Part shown: piece by piece, positions 40,800-49,057 of the stretch
Numbering within the stretch: the first letter of the stretch is position 1
How the letters are laid out: every line of letters starts with the position of its first letter
NCBI GenBank assembly: GCA_964350495.1
Contig: CAYGKG010000005.1
Location: forward strand, 1 to 64,000
Origin: CALJDF01 sp964350495
GTDB lineage: Bacteria > Pseudomonadota > Alphaproteobacteria > SHVP01
Reading direction: 5' to 3'
DNA: 64,000 nt
Made by a program: the position numbers and the translations under genes
The notes under the pieces: model-generated
The model's input: the letters and a program-made list of their open reading frames with translations, nothing else
Databases searched by the model: none
Told to the model about the DNA's origin: nothing

Positions 40800-41633
40800 A
40801 TGTGCCGCTGGCTTGCCTACTCCGGTCCCCGACTGTCCCTGAACATGCTGTTGTTCGAGCCGGAGAACTCTTTGATCCGACAGTCGATGGCGGCCCGGCG
40901 CTCGGTGGTGCCGACCAACGGCGACGGTTTCGGCCTGGGCTGGTACGACGAATACCCCGAACCCGGCTTGTTCCGCGATACGCTGCCGGCCTGGAACGAC
41001 TCGAATTTGAAGAATATTGCGCGCCACGTTCGCTCGAGTCTGTTCTTTGCCCATGTTCGTGCCTCGACCGGCACATCGACCAGCCGCGACAATTGCCATC
41101 CCTTCGTCCACGGCCGCGCCATGTTCATGCACAACGGCGCAATCGGCGGCTATGCCAAGATTCGCCGCGACCTTGAACACCTCATCCCGACCAATCTGTA
41201 CGGCTCCCGCCTTGGCACAACCGACACCGAAGCGTTCTTCCTCTTGGCCCTGGGCCAAGGACTGCTGGAGGAACCGGGCCCGGCACTCGCCCGGACCACA
41301 GCGTTGATCGAAGACGTCATGGCCGCCCAAGGCGTGGCCGAACCGCTGCGCGCCGCCATCGCGTTTTCCGACGGCAAGACCATCGTCGCCCTGCGCTACT
41401 CAAGCGATCGCAACTCGCCGAGCCTCTACTACTTGGCTGGCGGCGATCTTTACATGCGCGACGGACGGATCAGCCTGGCCGACGGCGAGGACACGCTGCT
41501 GGTCCTGTCCGAGCCGCTCGACGGCGCCGACGACCTGTGGACCGAAGTGCCCGAAAGCACGTTGATCGTCGCCCAGGGCAGCGCGCTCAGCGTGACACCG
41601 TTTGCTTCGGTGCATTCGTCGGCGGCCACCTAG
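40800..41633 (+). CDS. Class II glutamine amidotransferase (YafJ/EgtC type)
   Basis: The 277-residue protein begins Met-Cys-Arg-Trp; after Met removal Cys becomes the N-terminal nucleophile. Class II (Ntn) glutaminase motifs are TNGDGFGLGWYDE, FFAHVRASTGTSTSRDNCHPF, FMHNGAIGGY and GTTDTEAFF. There is no fused synthase domain, so it must act as a free amidase or with a partner protein, as EgtC and YafJ do. The substrate is unknown and the neighbours give no hint. Confidence 0.88.
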   Translation: MCRWLAYSGPRLSLNMLLFEPENSLIRQSMAARRSVVPTNGDGFGLGWYDEYPEPGLFRDTLPAWNDSNLKNIARHVRSSLFFAHVRASTGTSTSRDNCHPFVHGRAMFMHNGAIGGYAKIRRDLEHLIPTNLYGSRLGTTDTEAFFLLALGQGLLEEPGPALARTTALIEDVMAAQGVAEPLRAAIAFSDGKTIVALRYSSDRNSPSLYYLAGGDLYMRDGRISLADGEDTLLVLSEPLDGADDLWTEVPESTLIVAQGSALSVTPFASVHSSAAT

Positions 41634-41732
41634 CAAAGTGGGCTGGGCGCTCCCCGTCCTCGTGGGGCATACGACTAGTTGACCGGGCTTCCCTTCTCTT
41701 GCCCATCCCCAATACGCTATTGATAGCCCGCA

Positions 41733-43091
41733 ATGGCAACAACTCTCCCCATCCATGTCATCGGCGGCGGCCTCGCGGGCAGCGAGGCCGCGTGGCAAAT
41801 CGCCCAGGCCGGCGTGCCGGTCGTGATCCACGAAATGCGCCCGGTCCGCGGGACCGAAGCGCACCTCACCGAGTCGCTGGCCGAACTGGTGTGTTCGAAT
41901 TCGTTTCGCTCGGACGATCCCGAGAAGAACGCGGTCGGGTTGCTACACGAGGAAATGCGGCGCTGCGGCTCGCTGATCCTATCGGCAGGCGACGCCCACC
42001 GCGTGCCGGCCGGCAGCGCGCTGGCGGTCGACCGCCACGGATTCTCGGCAGCCGTGCAGACGGCGCTAGAAGCCCACCCCTTGGTCGAGGTCGAGCGCGG
42101 CGAGATTGCGGTCCTGCCGCCCGCCGATTGGGACAACGTCATCGTCGCCACCGGCCCCCTCACCTCGCCGGCTTTGGCGGATGCGATCCGTGGCTTGACC
42201 GGCGAGGACTCGCTCGCCTTCTTCGACGCCATCGCCCCGATCGTCGCCAAGGACTCCGTCGACATGGGCGTGGCGTGGTTCCAGTCGCGCTACGATAAGT
42301 CGGCGCCCGGCGGCGACGGCAAGGATTACCTCAACTGCCCGATGACCCAGGACCAGTACCTTGCGTTCATCGACGCGCTGGTGACGGGCGACAAAACAGA
42401 ATTCAAGGATTGGGAAAGAGACACGCCCTACTTCGAAGGCTGCCTGCCCATCGAAGTGATGGCCGAACGCGGACCCGAGACCCTGCGCTTCGGGCCGATG
42501 AAACCGGTGGGTCTAACCAACCCGCACCAACCCGACGTTAAAGCCTATGCCGTGGTCCAACTCCGCCAGGACAACGCGCTGGGCACGCTCTACAACATGG
42601 TCGGCTTCCAGACCAAGCTGAAGCATGGCGAGCAAAAGCGAATCTTCGCGACCATCCCGGGACTGGAGAACGCGACCTTCGTGCGGCTGGGCGGCATCCA
42701 TCGCAACACGTTCCTCAATTCGCCGCGCCTGCTGGACGGACATCTACGCTTGAACGCAATGTCACGCCTGCGCTTTGCCGGCCAAGTCACCGGCGTCGAG
42801 GGGTACATCGAGAGTGCCGCCATCGGTTTGCTGGCGGGACGGTTTGCGGCGGCGGAACGACTTGGTGTCGTTGCGGACGCACCGCCGGAGACGACTGCGC
42901 TCGGTGCCCTGCTCAACCACATCACCCAAGGCGCTGACGCCGCGACGTTCCAACCGATGAATGTCAATTTCGGCCTGTTCCCGCCACTCACCGGGCGAAC
43001 CAAGCGCAAGGACCGCAAGCCGGCCTACGCGCAACGGGCGCTGGCCGATCTCGCTGCGTGGCTTGGGGGTGTGCAGGAGGCGGCTGAATGA
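41733..43091 (+). CDS. trmFO: tRNA (uracil-54 C5) methyltransferase TrmFO, folate and FAD dependent
   Basis: At 452 residues, the FAD loop is IHVIGGGLAGSEAAWQIA. Family motifs follow: VIHEMRP, HLTESLAELVCSNSFRSD, VPAGSALAVDR, ASA-type LNCPMTQDQYLAFIDAL, and the C-terminal GVEGYIESAAIGLLAGRFAAA and MNVNFGLFPPL. It makes ribothymidine at position 54 of tRNA using methylenetetrahydrofolate. It is first in a run of five genes linked by ATGA overlaps. Confidence 0.95.
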   Translation: MATTLPIHVIGGGLAGSEAAWQIAQAGVPVVIHEMRPVRGTEAHLTESLAELVCSNSFRSDDPEKNAVGLLHEEMRRCGSLILSAGDAHRVPAGSALAVDRHGFSAAVQTALEAHPLVEVERGEIAVLPPADWDNVIVATGPLTSPALADAIRGLTGEDSLAFFDAIAPIVAKDSVDMGVAWFQSRYDKSAPGGDGKDYLNCPMTQDQYLAFIDALVTGDKTEFKDWERDTPYFEGCLPIEVMAERGPETLRFGPMKPVGLTNPHQPDVKAYAVVQLRQDNALGTLYNMVGFQTKLKHGEQKRIFATIPGLENATFVRLGGIHRNTFLNSPRLLDGHLRLNAMSRLRFAGQVTGVEGYIESAAIGLLAGRFAAAERLGVVADAPPETTALGALLNHITQGADAATFQPMNVNFGLFPPLTGRTKRKDRKPAYAQRALADLAAWLGGVQEAAE

Positions 43092-43471
43092 GTGGGCCGA
43101 CTGTCGTCGGACAACACTACGTCCTGGCCGTCCCCGATATCGAGGCGGCCGCCACGTGGTGGACCGAGATCATGGGCTTCGCCGTCTGGATGAAACCCGA
43201 GGGTTGGGTTTACGTCCGACGCGGCGCCTGTTCGGTGATGATGGGCGAGTGCCCAGACGCGATCCCGCCCAAGAACTTGGGCGATCACTCCTATTTCGCC
43301 TACATCGAAATGGACGACGTAACCGCCTACCACGCGGAAGTGACCGCGCGCGGTCTCGCAGTGGCGCCGCCGACGGACAAACCTTGGGGCATGCGGGAAA
43401 TGATTGTGCATACCCCGGACGGCCACCGGATCATGTTCGGCCAAGACTTACAAAAGGCGGCGGACGTATGA
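43088..43471 (+). CDS. VOC-family (glyoxalase/bleomycin-resistance fold) protein
   Basis: The 127-residue protein has two beta-alpha-beta-beta-beta units: HYVLAVPDIEAAATWWTEIMGF and YFAYIEMDDVTAYHAEVTARGLAVAPPTDKPWGMREMIVHTPDGHRIMFGQ. It resembles bleomycin-resistance-type VOC proteins. Potential metal ligands are His near the start and Glu/His near the end. The function is not assignable. Starts on ATGA with trmFO. Confidence 0.82.
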   Translation: MSGPTVVGQHYVLAVPDIEAAATWWTEIMGFAVWMKPEGWVYVRRGACSVMMGECPDAIPPKNLGDHSYFAYIEMDDVTAYHAEVTARGLAVAPPTDKPWGMREMIVHTPDGHRIMFGQDLQKAADV

Positions 43472-43926
43472 TCCGAGACGCGACCGTCGCCGACCTCGCG
43501 CCGTTGAGCGCGCTGGCCCGGCGATCCAAAGCCCATTGGGGGTATGACGACGCCTTCATGGCGGCCTGCGCCGATGAACTGACGGTAACGCCAGACATGC
43601 TGGACAACCAGACCGTTCGCCTCTTTGAAGATTCTGGTACTCGGCGCGGGTTCTACGCGGTATCGGTGAAAAACCGAGAAGCCGGTGTTGAACTGTTCTT
43701 TGTCGACCCGCTGGCGATCGGGCGCGGCGTCGGCGCGGCGCTATGGCACGACCTTGTCCTTCGAGCGCAGGCCGGAGCAACGGGCGTAAGGATCGAGTCC
43801 GACCCGGAGGCCGAAGGCTTCTATCTTCGCATGGGCGCGGTGCGGACCGGACTTTGCCCCTCCGGCAGCATCCCCGGCCGTCAGCTTCCCCTGCTCCACT
43901 ACGACCTGAACCGAGAGGCCACATGA
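43468..43926 (+). CDS. GNAT-family N-acetyltransferase
   Basis: The 152-residue GNAT protein has MIRDATVADLAPLSALARRSKAHWGY at the N-terminus. A central strand ELFFVDPLAIGRGVGAALWHDLV contains the acetyl-CoA pyrophosphate loop (RGVGAA), and EAEGFYLRMGAVRTG is the C-terminal motif. The acceptor is unknown. The start at 43468 overlaps the VOC stop (ATGA). Confidence 0.85.
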   Translation: MIRDATVADLAPLSALARRSKAHWGYDDAFMAACADELTVTPDMLDNQTVRLFEDSGTRRGFYAVSVKNREAGVELFFVDPLAIGRGVGAALWHDLVLRAQAGATGVRIESDPEAEGFYLRMGAVRTGLCPSGSIPGRQLPLLHYDLNREAT

Positions 43927-44525
43927 CTTTGACCTTCTGGGACGAACGCTTCGCCGGTGATGGTTATCGCTACGGCGAGGTGCCCAACCCCTTCGTCGCA
44001 AGCCAGATCGGTCGCCTGCCCACCGGCGGTACCGTCTTGTCGGTCGGCGACGGCGAGGGGCGCAACGGCGTTTGGCTGGCCGAACAAGGTTTTGCCACGA
44101 CCTCGCAGGACGGATCCGAAGTCGCCCAGGGCAAAGCCAAGCGCATGGCGACCCAACGCGGCGTCGCGTTGACGACCGTGCTCTCCGACCTCACGACATG
44201 GGACTGGCCGCAGGCCGCCTACGACGGTCTCGTCTGCGTTTTCGTGCACTTCCGCCCCGCGCAACGCGCCGCCGTCCACCGCGCCATGCTGGCCGCGTTG
44301 AAACCCGGCGGCCTCGTCATCATGGAGGTGTTCCACACCGACCAACTGGAGCTCAAGACCGGCGGACCGCCCGACCTGGAAATGCTGTATTCCGCCGCAA
44401 TGCTACGGGCGGACTTTGCCGCCGCCGACATCCTCCTACTAGAGGAGGCCCGTTCGTTCGTACCGCAGGATTCGTTCCAACGGGGCGAGGCGGCGCTGGT
44501 CCGCCTCATCGCCCGGCGGCGATGA
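43923..44525 (+). CDS. Class I SAM-dependent methyltransferase (TehB-like)
   Basis: The 200-residue enzyme begins FWDERFAGDGYRYGEVPNPF, a common start in this group, with motif I TVLSVGDGEGRNGVWLAEQGF and VCVFVHFRPAQRAAVHRAML. Relatives include tellurite or thiol methyltransferases. The ATG at 43923 overlaps the GNAT stop. The target is not known. Confidence 0.85.
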   Translation: MTLTFWDERFAGDGYRYGEVPNPFVASQIGRLPTGGTVLSVGDGEGRNGVWLAEQGFATTSQDGSEVAQGKAKRMATQRGVALTTVLSDLTTWDWPQAAYDGLVCVFVHFRPAQRAAVHRAMLAALKPGGLVIMEVFHTDQLELKTGGPPDLEMLYSAAMLRADFAAADILLLEEARSFVPQDSFQRGEAALVRLIARRR

Positions 44526-44878
44526 ACCGCCGCAGGGCGTTCGCCGCTGCTGTAGCCCTTGGGATCGGCTTGTCCACGGCACCGGTAATAGCCGACGAAC
44601 GCCCGCTCCGTGCAGGCATCCTGCTGAGCCAGTGCACCCACCCCGCCCTGGCGCCGCGCGAGGCCTGTGCCGCCTTTATCCTGCAATCGGTCGACCGCAA
44701 CCACAGCGCGCCCGAACCCGCCTATTGCCTGCCGCCCAGCGCCATCCTGGGGGATATTCGGGCACGGTTTATCGCCTGGGGCGGCAGCGAACGCGCGAAC
44801 CTCGACCTGACCGCCGATGCCGGGCTGGCGGCGGCCCTCGCGGAGGCCTTCCCCTGCCCGCTGACGCAATCCGGATAA
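44522..44878 (+). CDS. Secreted Rap1a/Tai-like protein
   Basis: The 118-residue protein has a signal peptide (about 1-23, ending VIADE). The mature part matches the Rap1a/Tai pattern: LLSQCT...EACAAFILQSVDRNH, AYCLPPSAILGDIRARFIAWG and LAAALAEAFPCP, with four Cys. Tai/Rap1a proteins are periplasmic immunity proteins for type VI effectors, but many orphan members exist; no effector gene is near. The start overlaps the methyltransferase stop. It is encoded in a different frame from the longer open frame that covers it. Confidence 0.72.
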   Translation: MNRRRAFAAAVALGIGLSTAPVIADERPLRAGILLSQCTHPALAPREACAAFILQSVDRNHSAPEPAYCLPPSAILGDIRARFIAWGGSERANLDLTADAGLAAALAEAFPCPLTQSG

Positions 44879-44958
44879 TTTTTTTCGCAGCGTGTCGATC
44901 TGCCGCCCGCCCGTTCGTCCTAGGGGTGTCACAGAAACGCAACGCAAGGGAGACCACC

Positions 44959-45315
44959 ATGAAATACATTTTGTTGATCTACGCGGCCGAGTCCGACCAA
45001 GCCAACGTCGACCCCAAGGAGCAAGCCGCCTATATGCAGCGCTACTTCACCTTTACCGAGGATCTGGTGAAAAGCGGCAAAATGGTCGCGGGCGATCCGC
45101 TCCAGGGCGTCGCGACCGCAACCTCGGTCAAAGTGCGGAACGGGAAGACCATGACAACCGACGGTCCGTTCGCCGAAACCAAAGAACAGCTCGGCGGATT
45201 CTATATCGTTGACGCCGACGACCTCGACGATGCCATCGCTTGGGCGGCCAAGTTGCCGACCGCCGAGCACGGTACGATCGAGGTCCGACCGTTGATGAAC
45301 ATCCCGGATATGTAA
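44959..45315 (+). CDS. YciI/DGPF-domain protein
   Basis: The 118-residue protein starts MKYILLIYAAESDQ and carries the DGPF signature TTDGPFAETKEQLGGFYIVDADDLDDAIAWA. YciI-like proteins have a ferredoxin-like fold and sometimes a catalytic His-Asp pair. In bacteria this type is commonly encoded next to the ECF sigma factor group whose gene follows here, and both are thought to form one regulatory module. Shine-Dalgarno is AAGGGAG. Confidence 0.88.
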   Translation: MKYILLIYAAESDQANVDPKEQAAYMQRYFTFTEDLVKSGKMVAGDPLQGVATATSVKVRNGKTMTTDGPFAETKEQLGGFYIVDADDLDDAIAWAAKLPTAEHGTIEVRPLMNIPDM

Positions 45316-45372
45316 GATCGACGCGATGCGCGGGGGAACGGCGCAACGGCCAGACCCCGCGTGTTACGCTGT

Positions 45373-45388
45373 CCCGGTCATGACCGGG
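45373..45388. promoter_or_regulatory. Perfect 16-bp palindrome over the ECF sigma start codon
   Basis: CCCGGTCATGACCGGG is fully symmetric, with the likely start ATG (45380) at its centre. It could be an operator for autoregulation or an RNA hairpin masking the start. Confidence 0.4.
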
Positions 45389-46717
45389 ATCGCACCAGCC
45401 CACCGCGCCATCGAAACCTTGATCCGCGACGAGTGGGGCCGCGTCCTCGCTGCTTTGGTGGCGATGGTTCGCGACTTCGCCCTAGCCGAGGATGCGTTGC
45501 AGGACGCGGTTATCGTGGCGATGGACCGTTGGGCCACGGACGGTATTCCCGACAACCCACGCGCTTGGTTGATTCGCGCGGCCCGCAACAAGGCCGTCGA
45601 CCGCCTGCGCCGCGCGGCCCGTTTCGAGACCAAACGCGGTGAAATGAAGGTTTTGGCCGACCTCGACGCCGCGACCGTCGATCCGGAAACCGACGAGGAC
45701 ATCCCCGACGAACGGCTGCGGTTGATCTTTACCTGCTGCCACCCCGCCTTGCCGGAGGAAGCCCGCGTCGCCCTGACCCTGCGCACACTGGGCGGGCTGT
45801 CGACCGGCGAGATCGCCCGCGCCTTTCTCGTTCCGGAGGCGACGATGGCCCAACGCCTAGTGCGCGCCCAAAGGAAGATCAAGGCAGCGGGCATTCCCTA
45901 CCGAATCCCGCCACGCGAAACCTGGCCGGAACGTTTGGCCTCGGTCCTAGCCGTGCTCTACCTCGTGTTCAACGAAGGGTACGCCGCGACCGCCGGTGAA
46001 ACGCCCTTCCGTGCCGACCTCTGCCGCGAGGCGCTCAGGCTGTGCGAAACCTTGAGCGCACTCATCCCCGAGGAACCGGAGGTCGCTGGATTGCTCGCCT
46101 TGATGCTGTTCCACGAATCGCGCCGCAACGCGCGGCGCGGACCGGACGGCGCGTTGATGCCATTGGAAGAGCAAGACCGCACCCTGTGGGACCAGCCCGC
46201 CATTGCGCGCGCCGATACGCTCTTGCTTGCAGCCCTGCGCCGGGGCGCACCCTACCCCGGTCCCTACCAGTTGCAGGCTGCCATCAGCGGCGTCCACGCG
46301 ACCGCCGCCACGTTCGGCGACACCGACTGGGCCGAGATCGTGTTGCTGTACGAACGCCTCGAAGCGCTGGTGCCCTCCCCGGTGGTGCACCTCAACGCGA
46401 TTGCGGCCCTTTCGTTCCGCGACGGTGCCGCAGCCGGTTTGGTAAAACTGGCGGCGCTCGATGCTGGCGAAGACCTTAGCGCGTACCAGCCCTACCACGC
46501 GGTGCGCGCCGATCTGTTGCGCCGCGCCGGCCGTGCGCAGGAAGCCGCCGACGCCTACGAGGCCGCGATCGCCGCCACGCAAAATGCCGCCGAACGAAGG
46601 TTTCTCGCGCGGCGGCGCGCGGCGATCGACCTCCATCCCGCCGGCGACCTTGCGACGTCGAAGCCGACGCGGGAGACTGGACAACAGGAACCCGAGGACC
46701 GCGATGAGCGATATTGA
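45380..46717 (+). CDS. ECF-family RNA polymerase sigma factor with C-terminal TPR-like extension (ECF42/DUF6596 type)
   Basis: At 445 residues it is over twice a basic ECF sigma. Sigma region 2 (VLAALVAMVRDFALAEDALQDAVIVAMDRWATDGIPDNPRAWLIRAARNKAVDRLR) and region 4 (LTLRTLGGLSTGEIARAFLVPEATMAQRLVRAQRKI) are at the N-terminal end. The DUF6596/TPR part contains LAVLYLVFNEGYAAT and LMLFHESRR. The extension is believed to replace a classical anti-sigma factor. No anti-sigma gene is present; it lies between DGPF and SRPBCC genes, as is common for the group. The ATG at 45380 is chosen because homology starts there; an ATG at 45326 is possible. Confidence 0.88.
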   Translation: MTGIAPAHRAIETLIRDEWGRVLAALVAMVRDFALAEDALQDAVIVAMDRWATDGIPDNPRAWLIRAARNKAVDRLRRAARFETKRGEMKVLADLDAATVDPETDEDIPDERLRLIFTCCHPALPEEARVALTLRTLGGLSTGEIARAFLVPEATMAQRLVRAQRKIKAAGIPYRIPPRETWPERLASVLAVLYLVFNEGYAATAGETPFRADLCREALRLCETLSALIPEEPEVAGLLALMLFHESRRNARRGPDGALMPLEEQDRTLWDQPAIARADTLLLAALRRGAPYPGPYQLQAAISGVHATAATFGDTDWAEIVLLYERLEALVPSPVVHLNAIAALSFRDGAAAGLVKLAALDAGEDLSAYQPYHAVRADLLRRAGRAQEAADAYEAAIAATQNAAERRFLARRRAAIDLHPAGDLATSKPTRETGQQEPEDRDERY

Positions 46718-47183
46718 CGAAAGCGATGACACCGTTGCCGTGCAGATTGCCGTCCCGCTGGCGCCCGCGGCGGCTTGGGACCTCTTCGTGACACGGTTCG
46801 ACGCTTGGTGGCCCCAGGAGTACACGTTCTGTGGCGAGGCGCTCGCCAAAATCGGAATCGATGCGCAGGCGGACGGGCACTGCTATGAGCTTGCCCAATC
46901 GGGCGAACGGATCGTCTGGGGGACGGTCATCGAGACCGCCGCGCCCCAGGGCCTCATGTTCCACTGGCACATCGCGCCGGACCGAAAGATCGACACCAAG
47001 CCGGAACGCTCCAGCACGGTGACGGTTCATTTTGCACCGAGCGACCACGGCACCACGGTGACGCTGGTGCATAGCGACCTCGCGCACCACGGCGACGACT
47101 GGACGCACTACCGCGCCGCGATGGCCTCCGAGCAGGGATGGCCCTATTGCCTCGATCACTTCCGCGCCGCCGCGGGCGGTTAA
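46704..47183 (+). CDS. SRPBCC/AHSA1-like protein
   Basis: The 159-residue START-like protein has VQIAVPLAPAAAWDLFVTRFDAWWPQEYTFCG at the N-terminus and a C-terminal helix DDWTHYRAAMASEQGWPYCLDHFRAA. This pattern matches Activator of Hsp90 ATPase homology 1-like proteins that accompany ECF sigma genes. It overlaps the sigma gene by 14 bp and the convergent nagZ end by 4 bp. It may bind a hydrophobic ligand; the function is not known. Confidence 0.85.
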   Translation: MSDIDESDDTVAVQIAVPLAPAAAWDLFVTRFDAWWPQEYTFCGEALAKIGIDAQADGHCYELAQSGERIVWGTVIETAAPQGLMFHWHIAPDRKIDTKPERSSTVTVHFAPSDHGTTVTLVHSDLAHHGDDWTHYRAAMASEQGWPYCLDHFRAAAGG

Positions 47184-48202
47184 CCCGGCAAAGACGGCGG
47201 CAAGAGCGCCTCGAGTTCTTGGCTGACGGCGGCCACGTCAATCGCCGTCGTGCCGGCAACGAGAAACGATGCCTGGGCCCATCGCACGGCGGCCTGATCG
47301 CTCAGCGACGGCACCGCATCGGCAACCTCCTGCATAGCCGCCAGATCGCCGTCACAATGAAGAACCACATCACACCCGGCGGCAAGGCTGTCGCGCGCCC
47401 GCTCCGCGTAGGTGCCAGACAACGCTTTCATGTTGGACGAAATATCGTCGCTCATCAGCAGGCCTTGGAAGTCGATCTTCCCACGGATCACCGCCGCTAT
47501 CACCCGGGCCGAGGTGGTTGTCGGGCGTTTCGGATCGACGCAACTGAATAAGACATGCGCCGTCATCGCCAAAGGCAAATCGTGCAACGCGGCAAAGGGC
47601 GCGAAATCCTGGTCGAGCGCTTCCAGCGCGGCGGTGACGACTGGCAGGTCCGCGTGACTATCGGCCGTCGCGCGTCCGTGGCCGGGGATGTGCTTGACCA
47701 CCGGCAGAACCCCTGCGGCGATGAGGCCGTCGGCGAAGGCCCGCGCCAACGCGACAATCGCGGCAACGTCGGTGTGGAAAGCGCGGTCGCCGATGATGTC
47801 ATGGCTGCCCGGCACCGGAACGTCCAGAACCGGCGCGCAGTCGACATTGATTCCGCTAGCCGCGAGCTCGGCGCCGATAAGTTGACCGTTGAGGTAGGAC
47901 GCCTGGGTCGCCGCCGCCCGGTCGCGGTCCCACAGATCGCCGAACACGCGGGCGGGCGGCGGGTGACGCCAGTGCGGCGGCTTAAGCCGGGCAACGCGCC
48001 CGCCCTCTTGGTCGATCAAGATCGGCGCGTCGGGCTGCCCGACAACCGCGCGAAGATCGGCGCATAGCGCGGCAACTTGATCCGGTGCCGCGCAATTGCG
48101 GGAAAACAGAATGAAACCGAGCGGCTTCGTTTCGGTAAAGAAGGCGCGCTCGCCGGCGGTCAGTGCGGGCCCGGCGAGGCCGAAGATTGTGGGCTGGGTC
48201 AT
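47180..48202 (-). CDS. nagZ: Beta-N-acetylhexosaminidase NagZ (GH3)
   Basis: The 340-residue cytoplasmic enzyme has ILIDQEGGRVARLKPPHW, NVDCAPVLDVP and VVKHIPGHGRATADSHADLPVV (the histidine loop of NagZ). MTAHVLFSCVDPKRP and LLMSDDISSNMKAL follow, with the catalytic Asp in the MSDD segment. It removes GlcNAc from anhydromuropeptides in cell-wall recycling. The start is set at the ATG 48202 (MTQPTIFGLAG), not the longer frame from 48220. In many alphaproteobacteria it lies directly between the SPOR and scpA genes; here it is separated from both. Confidence 0.93.
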   Translation of the reverse strand: MTQPTIFGLAGPALTAGERAFFTETKPLGFILFSRNCAAPDQVAALCADLRAVVGQPDAPILIDQEGGRVARLKPPHWRHPPPARVFGDLWDRDRAAATQASYLNGQLIGAELAASGINVDCAPVLDVPVPGSHDIIGDRAFHTDVAAIVALARAFADGLIAAGVLPVVKHIPGHGRATADSHADLPVVTAALEALDQDFAPFAALHDLPLAMTAHVLFSCVDPKRPTTTSARVIAAVIRGKIDFQGLLMSDDISSNMKALSGTYAERARDSLAAGCDVVLHCDGDLAAMQEVADAVPSLSDQAAVRWAQASFLVAGTTAIDVAAVSQELEALLPPSLPG

Positions 48203-48282
48203 TGCCCGGCGTTTTAGCATGGATTTTAACGGCCCGGGCGGAGCGCCTTCGTCGGCCTAGGTAAACCATAAGAACATGGTAG

Positions 48283-48301
48283 TTTGCCTCGATGAGGCAA
48301 A
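48283..48301 (+). promoter_or_regulatory. Hairpin with the start codon of the next gene in its loop
   Basis: TTTGCCTC-GAT-GAGGCAAA is a perfect 8-bp stem; the ATG at 48292 sits in the loop and stem edge, so folding would hide the start. Confidence 0.4.
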
Positions 48302-49017
48302 AGCGCACCTTCCTCACCGGCCGCATCGACTACCTGTACGACACCCCCGAGCAACGCGGCACCAAACTCGGATATGAGCGCTTCTCCGTCACGCGCTTGG
48401 CCGACGGGCGCCTGATCCAGCGGGCATTCTGCCGCATCGCGCGTCCCGGTCTGGATGTCGAGCGCGACTCGGTCATGGCTGTCGACGCCGACTGGCGGCC
48501 GACCGATGCCTTCGTCCGCATCGAGACCGACGGCAAACGCACCGGCAGCGCTTGGTATGCCTTCTCGGCAAGCGATGCCGAATGTACCGCCGACACCCGC
48601 GGCGAAGGACGCGTCACCTACCGTCGCCCGCTCCCGGGCCGGTTCACGTTTTGCTGTCACGCCCTGGTCGGCGATGCCTGGATGATTGCAGCCGGCGACC
48701 CCGGTACGGACGGTGCGCGCGGCCATTGGGATTTGCTGACCTCGACCCTGAACAAGTCCGGCGCCAGCGGCCCCGCGCTCGCCTATATCCCCTACGGCAT
48801 CGAGCGGGTCGGACGCGAGACCATCACCGTGGCCGCAGGTACCTTTGAGACCGTTCACTTTCGGTGCGGGCGCACCGACGGCGTCGCGGACATCGCCGAT
48901 GCACCGTTCGGCTATCACATGTGGGTGTCAGACGACCCATATCGGTTGTGCGTCCGATCGGCTTACCCCGGCGCGAGCGTTTACGAACTGGCCGAACTTA
49001 CGGTCGACGACGCCTAG
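48292..49017 (+). CDS. Unknown protein, DUF3108-like paralogue
   Basis: The 241-residue protein has KLGYERFSVTRLADGRLIQRAFC, AVDADWRPTDA, a centre with FTFCCHALVGDAWMIA, and SVYELAEL at the end. The three spaced motifs are shared with 27650-28345, so the two are distant paralogues. There is no signal peptide. It is flanked by nagZ (divergent) and the SPOR gene (convergent), and it stands alone. The function is not known. Confidence 0.65.
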   Translation: MRQKRTFLTGRIDYLYDTPEQRGTKLGYERFSVTRLADGRLIQRAFCRIARPGLDVERDSVMAVDADWRPTDAFVRIETDGKRTGSAWYAFSASDAECTADTRGEGRVTYRRPLPGRFTFCCHALVGDAWMIAAGDPGTDGARGHWDLLTSTLNKSGASGPALAYIPYGIERVGRETITVAAGTFETVHFRCGRTDGVADIADAPFGYHMWVSDDPYRLCVRSAYPGASVYELAELTVDDA

Positions 49018-49028
49018 ATCCAGGCGTC
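49009..49028. terminator. Short hairpin over the stop of the unknown protein gene
   Basis: GACGCCT-AGATCC-AGGCGTC is a 7-bp stem that includes the TAG. It lies between converging genes; no T-run follows, so termination strength is doubtful. Confidence 0.35.
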
Positions 49029-49057
49029 GCGCATCGGTTCCGGCGCGACGGTATTGC

